The notes below the pieces were generated by a model, which worked only from the letters and a program-made list of their open reading frames with translations, had not been told where the DNA came from and searched no databases. Position numbers and translations under genes: made by a program. Positions 9,397 to 18,600 of a DNA stretch of 57,012 bases are shown one piece after another. Source of the stretch: Xenorhabdus vietnamensis (GTDB lineage Bacteria > Pseudomonadota > Gammaproteobacteria > Enterobacterales > Enterobacteriaceae). Position 1 is the first letter of the stretch. Each line of letters opens with the position of its first letter. Where the stretch lies: NCBI RefSeq assembly GCF_002127535.1, contig NZ_MUBJ01000003.1:206009-263020 (forward strand), in the 5' to 3' direction.

Positions 9397-9882
9397 CTAT
9401 TGATTAAGGCCATTCACATCACAATATTGACCATTTCTTAATGACTGCATACGCCGAATACCTTCAACTTCAAATCCAAATTTTTTATACAAAGCAATTG
9501 CTTTTTCATTATCAGAAAACACTTCCAGTTCAATTCTGATACAACCTAACCAATTGAATGCATAATCAATTACAAAAGCCATCAATTTTGAACCAACGCC
9601 CTTGCCAGAATAATCGGCATCAACACCAATGCCAATCCCCACCGCGTGCCTGCGTCTCGGATTAGCATGGGTAAATAATTCTATTGTACCTATGACCTTG
9701 CCATTCACTTCAGCTACAAAACCAATATTTCCTTGCTCTCTATTTAGTTTTAAACGCTCCCGCCACATTTCGCACGAAGGACATGGGCGTTGCAAAGTAT
9801 TAGAGTAAACCTCAGGATGGCTAAAAATTCGCTGATAATGTTCAGCATCTTCAGGTTCAGTCGCCCTAATTATAATCTCCAT
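9397..9882 (-). CDS. GNAT acetyltransferase, YhhY/AaaT-like (tandem copy A)
   Basis: A Gcn5-related N-acetyltransferase of 161 residues resembling E. coli YhhY (AaaT), an L-amino acid N-acyltransferase. It shows the opening IIIRATEPEDAEHYQRI, the PEVYSNTLQ.P.PS block, the acetyl-CoA loop YSGKGVGSKLM (about 88-98) and a C-terminal NEKAIALYKKFGFEVEGIRR motif. It is nearly identical to the neighbouring copy at 10046-10537 except at the C-terminal end (CDVNGLNQ here against CDVMGMSLIK there) and at a few substitutions. Both copies have their own ribosome site and face the same way. This copy ends with a clear terminator. Confidence 0.9.
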   Translation of the reverse strand: MEIIIRATEPEDAEHYQRIFSHPEVYSNTLQRPCPSCEMWRERLKLNREQGNIGFVAEVNGKVIGTIELFTHANPRRRHAVGIGIGVDADYSGKGVGSKLMAFVIDYAFNWLGCIRIELEVFSDNEKAIALYKKFGFEVEGIRRMQSLRNGQYCDVNGLNQ

Positions 9883-10045
9883 ATGTTCCTCTTAATCACT
9901 GCTGACAAAAGACTAAACTCTCACCCAAAAGAAAGAATTAATTCACTGATAAGTGCGAAACTCAAATATCGAATAGCTTTAAATATAAAGCCATTAATTA
10001 TTAAAAATCAGCCAAAGAAAGCAACCGAAATAGATATTTTCCTAA

Positions 10046-10537
10046 TTACTTTATTAGAGACATTCCCATCACATCACAATATTGACCTTTTCTTAATGAG
10101 TGCATACGCCGAATACCTTCAACTTCAAATCCAAATTTTTTATACAGAGCAATCGCTTTTTCATTATCAGAAAACACTCCCAGTTCAATTCTGATACAAC
10201 CTAACCAATTGAATGCATAATCAATTACAAAAGCCATCAATTTTGAACCAACGCCCTTGCCAGAATAATCGGCATCAACACCAATGCCAATCCCCACCGC
10301 GTGCCTGCGTCTCGGATTAGCATGGGTAAATAATTCTATTGTACCTACGACCTTGCCATTCACTTCAGCTACAAAAGCAATATGCCCTTGTTCTCTATTT
10401 AGTTTCAAACGCTCCCGCCACATTTCATGCGAAGGACATGGGCGTTGCAAAGTATTGGAGTAAACCTCAGGATGGCTAAAAATTCGCTGATAATGTTCAG
10501 CATCTTCTGGCTCAGTTGCCCTAATTATAATTTCCAT
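10046..10537 (-). CDS. GNAT acetyltransferase, YhhY/AaaT-like (tandem copy B)
   Basis: The second of two near-identical GNAT genes, 163 residues, with the same motifs as copy A (YSGKGVGSKLM acetyl-CoA loop and ALYKKFGFEVEGIRRM). AGAGGT lies upstream of the ATG. The C-terminus, DVMGMSLIK, fits the family better than copy A, so this may be the ancestral form. The duplication is confined to the coding region, offset 655 bp, with unrelated sequence in the 163-bp spacer. Amino acid N-acylation is inferred from YhhY only. Confidence 0.9.
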   Translation of the reverse strand: MEIIIRATEPEDAEHYQRIFSHPEVYSNTLQRPCPSHEMWRERLKLNREQGHIAFVAEVNGKVVGTIELFTHANPRRRHAVGIGIGVDADYSGKGVGSKLMAFVIDYAFNWLGCIRIELGVFSDNEKAIALYKKFGFEVEGIRRMHSLRKGQYCDVMGMSLIK

Positions 10538-10667
10538 ACATACCTCTTTTTCAGCTTGACGCTATTATAACTACCTGATAAAAAAATAAATGTAAATAGC
10601 ATATTAAATATTTATTGAAAATAAAAAATTAATCTATTGATGATTTTTTTATTTCTTTGGAGTTCAT

Positions 10668-11051
10668 ATGGTTCAGAAAAATACAGCTACTTTTGAATTG
10701 CTCAAAAATCTTGAAATAAGTCTTCACGGTGAAAAGAGAAATAATGCTGATTGGTTAAACATGGTATTACATGATGATTTTCTGGAAATCAGTAAATCAG
10801 GTTATATTTATACTAAAAAAATTGTGTTCGATGAATTAACTACAGAAATAAAAACTACTTTTCAAATTTTTTCAAAAGATTTTTCTATGAACTGTTTTGG
10901 TGAAAATATTGTATTACTAACTTATCAATCTTATGAGATAGATCGAATTGGAAAACCATTCAATCAAGCGCTTCGCTCATCAATTTGGCAATTATCTTCA
11001 GTTGATAAATGGCAACTGAGATTCCATCAAGGTACGATCATGTTTGTTTAA
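10668..11051 (+). CDS. DUF4440 / NTF2-like protein
   Basis: A 127-residue protein of the NTF2-like (DUF4440) fold, cytoplasmic with no signal peptide. The recognised pattern is an N-terminal helix, VLHDDFLEISKSGYIYTK, a central beta region, and the closing RSSIWQLSSVDKWQLRFHQG characteristic of small DUF4440 proteins. No catalytic role is established for this subgroup. The start follows TTTGGAG. It converges on cycA and shares a bidirectional hairpin with it. Confidence 0.75.
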   Translation: MVQKNTATFELLKNLEISLHGEKRNNADWLNMVLHDDFLEISKSGYIYTKKIVFDELTTEIKTTFQIFSKDFSMNCFGENIVLLTYQSYEIDRIGKPFNQALRSSIWQLSSVDKWQLRFHQGTIMFV

Positions 11052-11058
11052 GATAAAA

Positions 11059-11081
11059 AATGGCTCAGTATTTGAGCCATT
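11059..11081. terminator. Bidirectional terminator between the DUF4440 gene and cycA
   Basis: A 9-bp perfect stem, AATGGCTCA (11059-11067) and TGAGCCATT (11073-11081), with a 5-nt loop lies between the convergent stops. A-rich sequence on the left gives Ts on the minus strand. Confidence 0.75.
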
Positions 11082-11107
11082 GACAGTTAATTTACGGAAT
11101 TTTCCAC

Positions 11108-12514
11108 TTAGTGAGTCAGATGTTTTTTGCGCTTTTTCACAATCTGAAGTCCGATCATTAGAATAATAAACCAAATTGGTGTGGCTATTAACGCTTGGCG
11201 AGTATCTGGCTGTAAAGAAAGTAGTACCAAGACAAAAGCAAAGAAAGCCAAGCATACCCAGGACATCACAATACCAAATGGCATTTTATATACCGAGGTC
11301 TGATGCAACTCTGGGCGGCGTTTTCTGTAAACCAGATAGGAGCACAGAATCATGCTCCAAATAAACATAAACAAAATCGCAGAAACGGTTGTCACTAGAG
11401 TAAAAACCCGCATCACATCTGGAATAAAGTAGATCAAAACAATCCCAAAAGAGAGACACAGACAAGTAAAGATCAACCCTGATGCAGGAACTGAACGACT
11501 GGAAAGACGGCTAAACTGCTTTGGCGCATCCCCCTCTTTCGACAAACCAAACAACATCCGACTAGTAGAAAAAACGCCACTGTTTGCCGAAGATGCCGCA
11601 GAAGTCAGGACCACAAAGTTCACCATGCTGGCAGCAGCAGGTAATCCAATCAAGACAAATAGCTCTACAAAAGGACTTTTATCCGCAATGATAGCCCGCC
11701 ACGGTGTGACCGACATAATCACAATCAGAGACAAAACATAGAACGTAATAATGCGAATTGGAATGGCATTAATCGCTTTTGGCAAAGATTTCATCGGATT
11801 TTTGGTTTCCGCCGCAGCGGTTCCCACCAATTCAATACCAACAAAAGCAAATATCGCTATTTGGAACCCTGCAAAAAAGCCGCTTAATCCCATAGGTAGC
11901 ATTCCACCATCACTCCAGACATTAGAAAGTGAGGCAACATGCCCTGCTGGCGATTGGAAATGAATGCCAATCAAAATGCCTCCTGTGACAATCAAGGCGA
12001 TAATGGCAATAATTTTGATCATGGCAAACCAGAACTCCAGCTCCCCAAACAGTTTTACTGTCGCGAGATTTAGAGTTAACAATACCAGAACGCACAAAAG
12101 TGAAGTTCCCCATTCTGGAAAGTCAGGTGCCCAATATCCAACATAAGCAGTGATGGCAACAATATCTGCTATACCCGTAATTACCCAACAGAACCAGTAA
12201 GTCCAGCCCACAAAAAAACCGGCCCACGGCCCCAGTAAATCCGCAGCGAAATCACTAAACGACTTATAATGCAAATTAGAAAGTAATAACTCTCCCATTG
12301 CTCGCATAACGAAAAACAACATAAAACCTATGATCATATAAACAAAAATGATCGACGGCCCCGCAAGAGAAATAGTTTTACCTGATCCCATAAATAGGCC
12401 AGTACCAATGGCACCGCCAATTGCGATTAGCTGTATATGTCTATTGGTGAGGCTTCGCTGCAGGTGCGAACCTTCAGTTTCAGGAGTATGAGTGGGTTGT
12501 ATTTTTTCTTCCAT
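11108..12514 (-). CDS. cycA: D-serine/D-alanine/glycine:H+ symporter
   Basis: CycA imports D-serine, D-alanine, glycine and D-cycloserine across the inner membrane. The protein is 468 residues from the chosen start, with the amino acid-polyamine-organocation fold of twelve helices. The run TNRHIQLIAIGGAIGTGLFM and the following SGKTISLAGPSIIF and GELLLSNLHYKSF are almost the E. coli CycA sequence, as are FAFVGIELVGTAAAETK and SSANSGVFSTSRMLFGL. The start at 12514 is preferred to an in-frame ATG at 12592 because the resulting N-terminus matches CycA length, although the ribosome site (TGGA) is modest. The gene is monocistronic. Confidence 0.93.
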   Translation of the reverse strand: MEEKIQPTHTPETEGSHLQRSLTNRHIQLIAIGGAIGTGLFMGSGKTISLAGPSIIFVYMIIGFMLFFVMRAMGELLLSNLHYKSFSDFAADLLGPWAGFFVGWTYWFCWVITGIADIVAITAYVGYWAPDFPEWGTSLLCVLVLLTLNLATVKLFGELEFWFAMIKIIAIIALIVTGGILIGIHFQSPAGHVASLSNVWSDGGMLPMGLSGFFAGFQIAIFAFVGIELVGTAAAETKNPMKSLPKAINAIPIRIITFYVLSLIVIMSVTPWRAIIADKSPFVELFVLIGLPAAASMVNFVVLTSAASSANSGVFSTSRMLFGLSKEGDAPKQFSRLSSRSVPASGLIFTCLCLSFGIVLIYFIPDVMRVFTLVTTVSAILFMFIWSMILCSYLVYRKRRPELHQTSVYKMPFGIVMSWVCLAFFAFVLVLLSLQPDTRQALIATPIWFIILMIGLQIVKKRKKHLTH

Positions 12515-12979
12515 AGTTGTATCCAGTTTATTCTCACAGCACGGTCTTAATACACTCAAGCTGTGTTTAAGAGAACATTGTGACATAGACAACTGCGGTA
12601 TTAACAGAAGGATTTAATATGAAAAGCAGAATGATTATATTTAAACCAATCAGTTAAGAGTCTATTGTACGCATTTCATTCATTCTGTAAAAGTATGGAT
12701 ATAGCACATTAACGTCTCGTTGGCACTGAAGAATAATTAATCATGTTGGGTCGTTAGCTCAGTTGGTAGAGCAATTGACGACAAACCCAGTCCGGCGTAA
12801 CACTCCAATCCTTTCAGGTCATTTTCGTCATAGTCCATCTGGCAGGCTTCCTACACTCCTTCATTCAAGATGTTTCCCCCTGACACTTTTCCTCTGACAC
12901 TAAATAAAGCACGAATATACATCCCAACCGGCTTAGTTACATAGTTTGTATATATTAAACGGCCAGTTCAAAGTGATTT
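12515..12979. other. Intergenic region with tRNA remnant and decayed coding-like sequence
   Basis: 465 bp. It contains the cycA upstream region, a truncated tRNA-Lys (12748-12779) and, just after it, GC-richer sequence that on the minus strand (about 12780-12860) reads as a broken coding stretch including QMDYDENDLKGLECYAGLG after a stop codon. I do not recognise that peptide. No intact gene is seen. Confidence 0.5.
12748..12779 (+). pseudogene. Truncated tRNA-Lys (5' half only)
   Basis: Reads GGGTCGTTAGCTCAGTTGGT followed by AGAGCAATTGAC, the 5' acceptor strand, D-arm and start of the anticodon stem of enterobacterial tRNA-Lys. It breaks off just before the anticodon loop; the next bases (GACAAACCC) cannot complete a tRNA. 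Such half tRNAs are usual scars of integrase-mediated insertion or deletion at a tRNA gene. Confidence 0.85.
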
Positions 12980-13489
12980 TTAATCATTTAATACATGACC
13001 CACTTTAGATAGCATTTCCCTCACAATACTCGCGTGAGTGAGAGATACCGGAATCATATACATTTTTCCAAAAAAATTATGAGTTATGACAGATGCCGTC
13101 ACAGCTACTATACAACCTGTACCATGATTACCGTTAGTGCAAACATTCAGAGATATCAAAACTGCCAAGTGTATATCTTTTGATAATAGACACATTTCAT
13201 CATCACTGATGTGTACAACCTTAAAAAAATCAACATAGTCTCCATCTTGAAGTGTTTCTTTTAAATTTTCACCAGAGAACCCATGAATCTTTTTTACACC
13301 AGCAAGACTTGAAATCTTATCCCTTATATTAAAAGACATACGTAACCACAATGGTATTTCCTTTGTCATTTCATTATAAATATTAAGAGCGGTCACTTTA
13401 TTATCAATAAAAGCCTTCTGTTGGCTATAATAGTCCAGTTTATCTTTTTTATCTAAGAGTAAAAAACCAAATCCATCACGATAGTACAT
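12980..13489 (-). CDS. DUF2867-like protein
   Basis: A 169-residue protein without signal peptide or membrane segments. Features recalling DUF2867 are the opening YYRDGFGFLLL, the central PLWLRMSFNIRDKISSLAG and a C-terminal TNGNHGTGCIVAVTASVITHN block of alternating strands. No enzymatic role is known to me. The start at 13489 has only a weak GGTG upstream. The gene is flanked by the tRNA-Lys remnant and putP, so it may be part of the material acquired at that site (inference). Confidence 0.65.
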   Translation of the reverse strand: MYYRDGFGFLLLDKKDKLDYYSQQKAFIDNKVTALNIYNEMTKEIPLWLRMSFNIRDKISSLAGVKKIHGFSGENLKETLQDGDYVDFFKVVHISDDEMCLLSKDIHLAVLISLNVCTNGNHGTGCIVAVTASVITHNFFGKMYMIPVSLTHASIVREMLSKVGHVLND

Positions 13490-13592
13490 ATTTCACCACG
13501 ACATTATTTTTCGAAAAAAATAAACCTGAGCAATATTAATTAAGAATGTAATAAATTATTCGATTTTCCCATACTATACTAAATAAATTAAT

Positions 13593-13616
13593 AAGCCCCT
13601 GAGTCATCAGAGGCTT
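13593..13616 (-). terminator. Terminator of putP
   Basis: AAGCCCCTGA (13593-13602) pairs with TCAGAGGCTT (13607-13616), one mismatch, followed on the minus strand by an AT-rich run. It lies 14 nt after the putP stop. Confidence 0.75.
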
Positions 13617-13629
13617 TTCATTTATCGGA

Positions 13630-15114
13630 TTATTTGGTTTTATAATGTGCTTCTGCTTCGATAAAACGCTGTTGTGTCGCCTGACTTGGAGCTTTTCCTA
13701 ACAGGCTCACCACGATGATAGCAATCGTCGCGAAAATAAAGCCCGGAATAATTTCATACAGGGAAAACCAATGGAATTCCATCCAAACCAGAACGGTGGC
13801 AGCTCCCACCAACATACCTGCTAACGCGCCATTACGGGTCATGCGTTTCCAGAGTACTGAGATCAGAACTACAGGGCCAAATGCCGCCCCAAATCCAGCC
13901 CAAGCATTACTGACCAATGCCAGTACCTTATTATTCGGATTAGCTGCAATCACAATGGCAATGATTGCTACCAACAAGACCATCATACGGCCAATCCATA
14001 CCAGTTCTTTCTGGCTGGCTTTGGGGCGTATAAATGCCTTATAGAAATCTTCGGTCAGCGCACTAGAACAAACCAGCAACTGGCAACTCAACGTACTCAT
14101 CACAGCAGCCAATACCGCAGACAGCAATATCCCAGTGATCCAAGGATTAAACAAGAGCACACCCAGTTCAATAAAGATACGCTCATGGTTTTGCGATACT
14201 GGCCCTGCCTGCTCAGGATACATTTCAAAATATGAAATACCAAAGAAACCAACAGCCACCGTACCCGCAAGGCACAGTAACATCCACGTCATACTAATGC
14301 GACGGGCTTTATGAATAGTCTGGTGAGAGTCAGCCGCCATGAAACGAGCCAGAATATGTGGTTGACCGAAATAACCCAATCCCCAGCCCAACAGAGAAAC
14401 AATGGCAATAATATTCAGATTTTTAAACATATCTAAATATGCCGGACTTTTTGCTTTAATAATATTGATGGCAGTGTCAACTCCCCCCACGTTGAACAAG
14501 ACCAGGACTGGTACTAGAATCAAAGCAAAAATCATTAAAGTTGCCTGAACAGTATCCGTCCAGCTAACTGCCAGAAAACCTCCGAGGAAGGTATAGGCAA
14601 TCGTAGCCAATGCCCCTAACCAAATCGCTTTTTCGTAACTGATACCAAACGTATTTTCAAACAATAGGCCACCAGCTACAACACCCGATGCACAATAAAT
14701 AGTAAAGAAAATCAGGATAACCAATGCGGAAATAATACGCAGAATTTTACTTTTATCTTCAAAGCGATGAGTAAAATAATCGGGTAACGTCAGCGCGTTA
14801 TTACTAACTTCGGTATGTACGCGTAATCTACCCGCAACCCATCGCCAATTCAGGTATGCGCCTAGCAACAGGCCTAATGCGATCCAACTTTCTGAGATAC
14901 CGGAGAGAAAAATAGCCCCCGGCAATCCCATCAATAGCCAACCACTCATATCAGAAGCGCCGGCAGATAATGCTGTTACCACACTACCTAATCTCCGGCC
15001 ACCCAATATATAGTCATCAAAATTTTTGGTGGAGCGATACGCCATAAATCCTATCAGCAACATCGCAGCGATGTAGATAATGAAGGTAATGAGCATTGGT
15101 GAATTTACTGTCAT
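13630..15114 (-). CDS. putP: Sodium/proline symporter
   Basis: PutP is the Na+/L-proline symporter of the SSS family in the inner membrane; it supplies proline to PutA. The length is 494 residues (E. coli about 502), with thirteen predicted helices. Family landmarks are YRSTKNFDDYILGGRRLG at the N-terminus, LSAGASDMSGWLLMGLPG in helix 2, WTDTVQATLMIFALILVP, and LGYFGQPHILARFMA. It is divergent from putA across a 505-bp control region with PutA-type operators. In insect pathogens proline is a major haemolymph amino acid, which fits retention of the pair. Confidence 0.97.
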   Translation of the reverse strand: MTVNSPMLITFIIYIAAMLLIGFMAYRSTKNFDDYILGGRRLGSVVTALSAGASDMSGWLLMGLPGAIFLSGISESWIALGLLLGAYLNWRWVAGRLRVHTEVSNNALTLPDYFTHRFEDKSKILRIISALVILIFFTIYCASGVVAGGLLFENTFGISYEKAIWLGALATIAYTFLGGFLAVSWTDTVQATLMIFALILVPVLVLFNVGGVDTAINIIKAKSPAYLDMFKNLNIIAIVSLLGWGLGYFGQPHILARFMAADSHQTIHKARRISMTWMLLCLAGTVAVGFFGISYFEMYPEQAGPVSQNHERIFIELGVLLFNPWITGILLSAVLAAVMSTLSCQLLVCSSALTEDFYKAFIRPKASQKELVWIGRMMVLLVAIIAIVIAANPNNKVLALVSNAWAGFGAAFGPVVLISVLWKRMTRNGALAGMLVGAATVLVWMEFHWFSLYEIIPGFIFATIAIIVVSLLGKAPSQATQQRFIEAEAHYKTK

Positions 15115-15239
15115 GCAGGTTCTTCTCCATAGTGTTTTTATAAATCATGTATCTGCAAATGTGTTATTTGCGTAAATCATGTCATCTGTGCTTGAAGTAA
15201 GTTTAAGTAATACCTCATTTTTTATCAGGTTATAATTAA

Positions 15240-15567
15240 GTTGCACCTGAAGATGACATTAGTTTTCATTAGAACTATTTATACATGTAATTATTTTAAA
15301 ATTACATTCTATCCTAGTTTAGCCAAAACATTTTTAACAACTAATTAACTGTATTTTTATAAAAAACGCTTGCTAAATCACATTTATCACTCCAAAAGTT
15401 GCACCTTAAATTAAACAACTGTTTATACCAAAAACTCACACAGTTAAAATAAAATCATAAATATCAATCAAATAGATAATAAACTTTACCGAGTAAATAA
15501 TAAAAACAAGATTAATTTCACAAAATTAGAACATTCACTTTTAACAAAGTTGCACAAAGTTGCAACA
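15240..15567. promoter_or_regulatory. put control region with GTTGCA PutA-binding sites
   Basis: Four GTTGCA hexamers lie in the spacer between putP and putA: 15240-15245, 15398-15403, 15550-15555 and 15560-15565. The last forms the palindrome GTTGCAAC. GTTGCA is the consensus bound by the ribbon-helix-helix domain of E. coli PutA, which represses both genes without proline. Two sites lie within 70 bp of the putA start. The rest of the 505-bp spacer is AT-rich and carries no ORF. Confidence 0.8.
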
Positions 15568-15619
15568 TGGAAGATATTGTTATGTAACTGGGTTTAGTCT
15601 TACCTATTAAGGAGTGAAA

Positions 15620-18600
15620 ATGGGTAGTACCACTATGGGCGTGAAACTCGATGAAGCAACGCGTAATCGAATTAAAGCCGCCGCACAACGAATTGAACGC
15701 ACACCACACTGGTTAATTAAGCAAGCCATTTTTAATTATCTTGAACGTCTGGAAAATGAGGAAAATATCCCAGAAATATCAGCCAGTCAGGATAACAAAG
15801 AAGAAAAGATTTCCGAAGTAGAATCACCGATTGAGATGCCGTATCAACCATTCCTGGATTTTGCCGAGCATATTTTGCCCCAATCGGTGAAACGTTCTGC
15901 AATTACTGCTGCCTACCGCCTCCCGGAAACCCAAGCGGTTCCAATGCTACTGCAACGTGCACAGCTATCTGAAGAACAAGCCAAGGCAACTCATAAGCTC
16001 GCTTATTCCATCGCCGAAAAGCTGCGTCAACAAAAACAAGGCATTGGTCGCTCAGGATTGGTTCAGGGGTTATTGCAAGAATTTTCACTTTCTTCACAGG
16101 AAGGTGTAGCACTGATGTGCCTTGCCGAAGCCCTGCTGCGCATCCCCGACAAAGCAACCCGTGATGCTCTGATTCGCGATAAAATCAGTAACGGCAACTG
16201 GCATTCCCATTTAGGTCAAAGCCCTTCCATGTTTGTTAATGCGGCAACGTGGGGATTGTTGTTTACTGGTAAACTGGTGTCTACCCATAATGAAGACAAG
16301 TTATCTAAATCACTGAACCGCATCATCAGCAAAAGTGGTGAGCCATTAGTGCGTAAAGGCGTAGATATGGCAATGCGCTTGATGGGTGAGCAATTCGTTA
16401 CGGGAGAAACCATCGCGCAAGCCCTTGCCAACGCCCGTAAACTGGAGGAGAAAGGCTTCCGCTATTCCTACGATATGCTGGGTGAGGCCGCATTAACTGA
16501 AGGCGATGCACAAGCCTACATGGTTTCCTATCAGCAAGCGATCCACGCCATTGGTAAGGCATCAAATGGTCGTGGCATTTATGAAGGGCCGGGAATATCC
16601 ATCAAACTTTCAGCCCTGCACCCACGTTATAGCCGCGCCCAATATGAACGTGTTATTGATGAGCTTTATCCTCGTCTGCTTTCTCTGACTTTACAGGCGC
16701 GTCAGTATGACATCGGTATTAATATTGATGCAGAAGAAGCTGATCGTCTGGAAATTTCTCTCGATTTACTGGAAAAACTGTGTTTTGAACCGAAACTGGA
16801 AGGCTGGAACGGTATTGGTTTTGTTATTCAGGCTTACCAGAAACGCTGTCCTTTCGTCATTGACAGCATTATTGATTTAGCACAGCGCAGTCGCCACAGA
16901 TTGATGATCCGTCTGGTGAAAGGTGCTTACTGGGATAGCGAAATCAAACGCGCTCAAATCGACGGACTGGAAGGTTATCCGGTATACACACGTAAAGTCT
17001 ATACCGATGTTTCTTACCTCGCCTGTGCCCGCAAACTGCTTTCTGTCCCTAATTTGATCTACCCGCAATTTGCCACCCATAATGCCCATACTTTGTCTGC
17101 CATCTATCATCTGGCCGGACAAAATTATTATCCGGGGCAATATGAATTTCAATGCCTGCATGGCATGGGTGAGCCTCTTTATGAACAAGTTGTCGGTAAA
17201 ATAGCAGAGGGTAAACTCAATCGCCCATGTCGTATTTATGCACCAGTGGGAACACACGAAACACTACTGGCTTATCTGGTGCGTCGCTTGCTGGAAAATG
17301 GTGCCAATACTTCGTTTGTCAACCGCATTGCAGATACTTCACTGCCGATTGATGAACTGGTCGCTGATCCGGTAAAAATCGTGCAGGAATTAGCACAAAC
17401 CGAAGGACAAATTGGCCTGCCACATCCCAAAATTCCTTTACCACGCGATTTATACGGCAAAAATCGTGTTAACTCTTCGGGGCTGGATCTCTCCAATGAA
17501 CATCGCCTAGCTTCTCTTTCCAGTGCCCTGCTCAGTTCTTCGATGGAAACATGGAGCAGCGAACCGTTGTTGGGCGGCGATTACCAACATACAGGAGAAT
17601 TGCCTGCAACCAATCCTGTAAGCAATCCCGCCAGATCATCCGATATAGTAGGTTATGTTCGCGAAGCCACTGAACAGGAAGTCAGCCATGCTCTGGATAC
17701 AGCCACTGATGCTGGCTCAATTTGGTTTGCCACTCCGCCATCCGAGCGTGCAGCAATTTTAGTGCGGGCAGCGGAGTTGATGGAAAATAACCTGCAATCT
17801 TTGCTCGGCATTCTGGTTCGTGAAGCAGGTAAAACATTCAACAATGCGATTGCTGAAGTACGTGAAGCTGTAGATTTTCTCCATTATTACGCAGATCAAG
17901 TTCGTCAGGATTTTGCCAATGATACCCATCGCCCATTGGGGCCTGTGGTGTGTATCAGCCCATGGAACTTCCCTCTGGCAATTTTCACTGGTCAAATCGC
18001 CGCTGCATTGGCAGCAGGCAATAGTGTATTGGCAAAACCTGCGGAACAAACACCACTTATTGCTGCCGTTGCGGTAAAAATGTTGCATCAAGCAGGTATT
18101 CCACGCGATGTACTGCAATTATTGCCCGGACAAGGGGAAAAAGTAGGTGCATTATTAGTCGGTGATAACCGTGTACGCGGCGTGATGTTTACGGGTTCTA
18201 CCGAAGTTGCCAGCTTGTTGCAACGTAATATTGCTGGTCATCTTGATGCACAAGGGCGCCCAACACCATTAATCGCTGAAACTGGTGGCTTGAATGCCAT
18301 GATCGTCGATTCTTCCGCGTTGACCGAACAAGTTGTCACTGATGTTGTCGCCTCTGCTTTTGACAGTGCCGGTCAGCGTTGCTCTGCCCTGCGAATCCTG
18401 TGTATTCAGGAAGATGTTGCCGAAAGAACGATCACCATGCTGAAAGGTGCTATGGCTGAATGTCGGATGGGCAATCCTGAACACTTATCCACGGATATTG
18501 GCCCAGTCATTGATGCGGAAGCAAAAGCAGGTATCGAGCGTCATATCCAAACCATGCGCACCAAAGGCCGGACGATTTATCAGGCGGTACATGAAAATAC

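Noticed and set aside
15614..15619. GTG at 15614 as putA start
   Set aside because: It lies inside the AAGGAG ribosome site; ATG at 15620 gives the expected PutA N-terminus.
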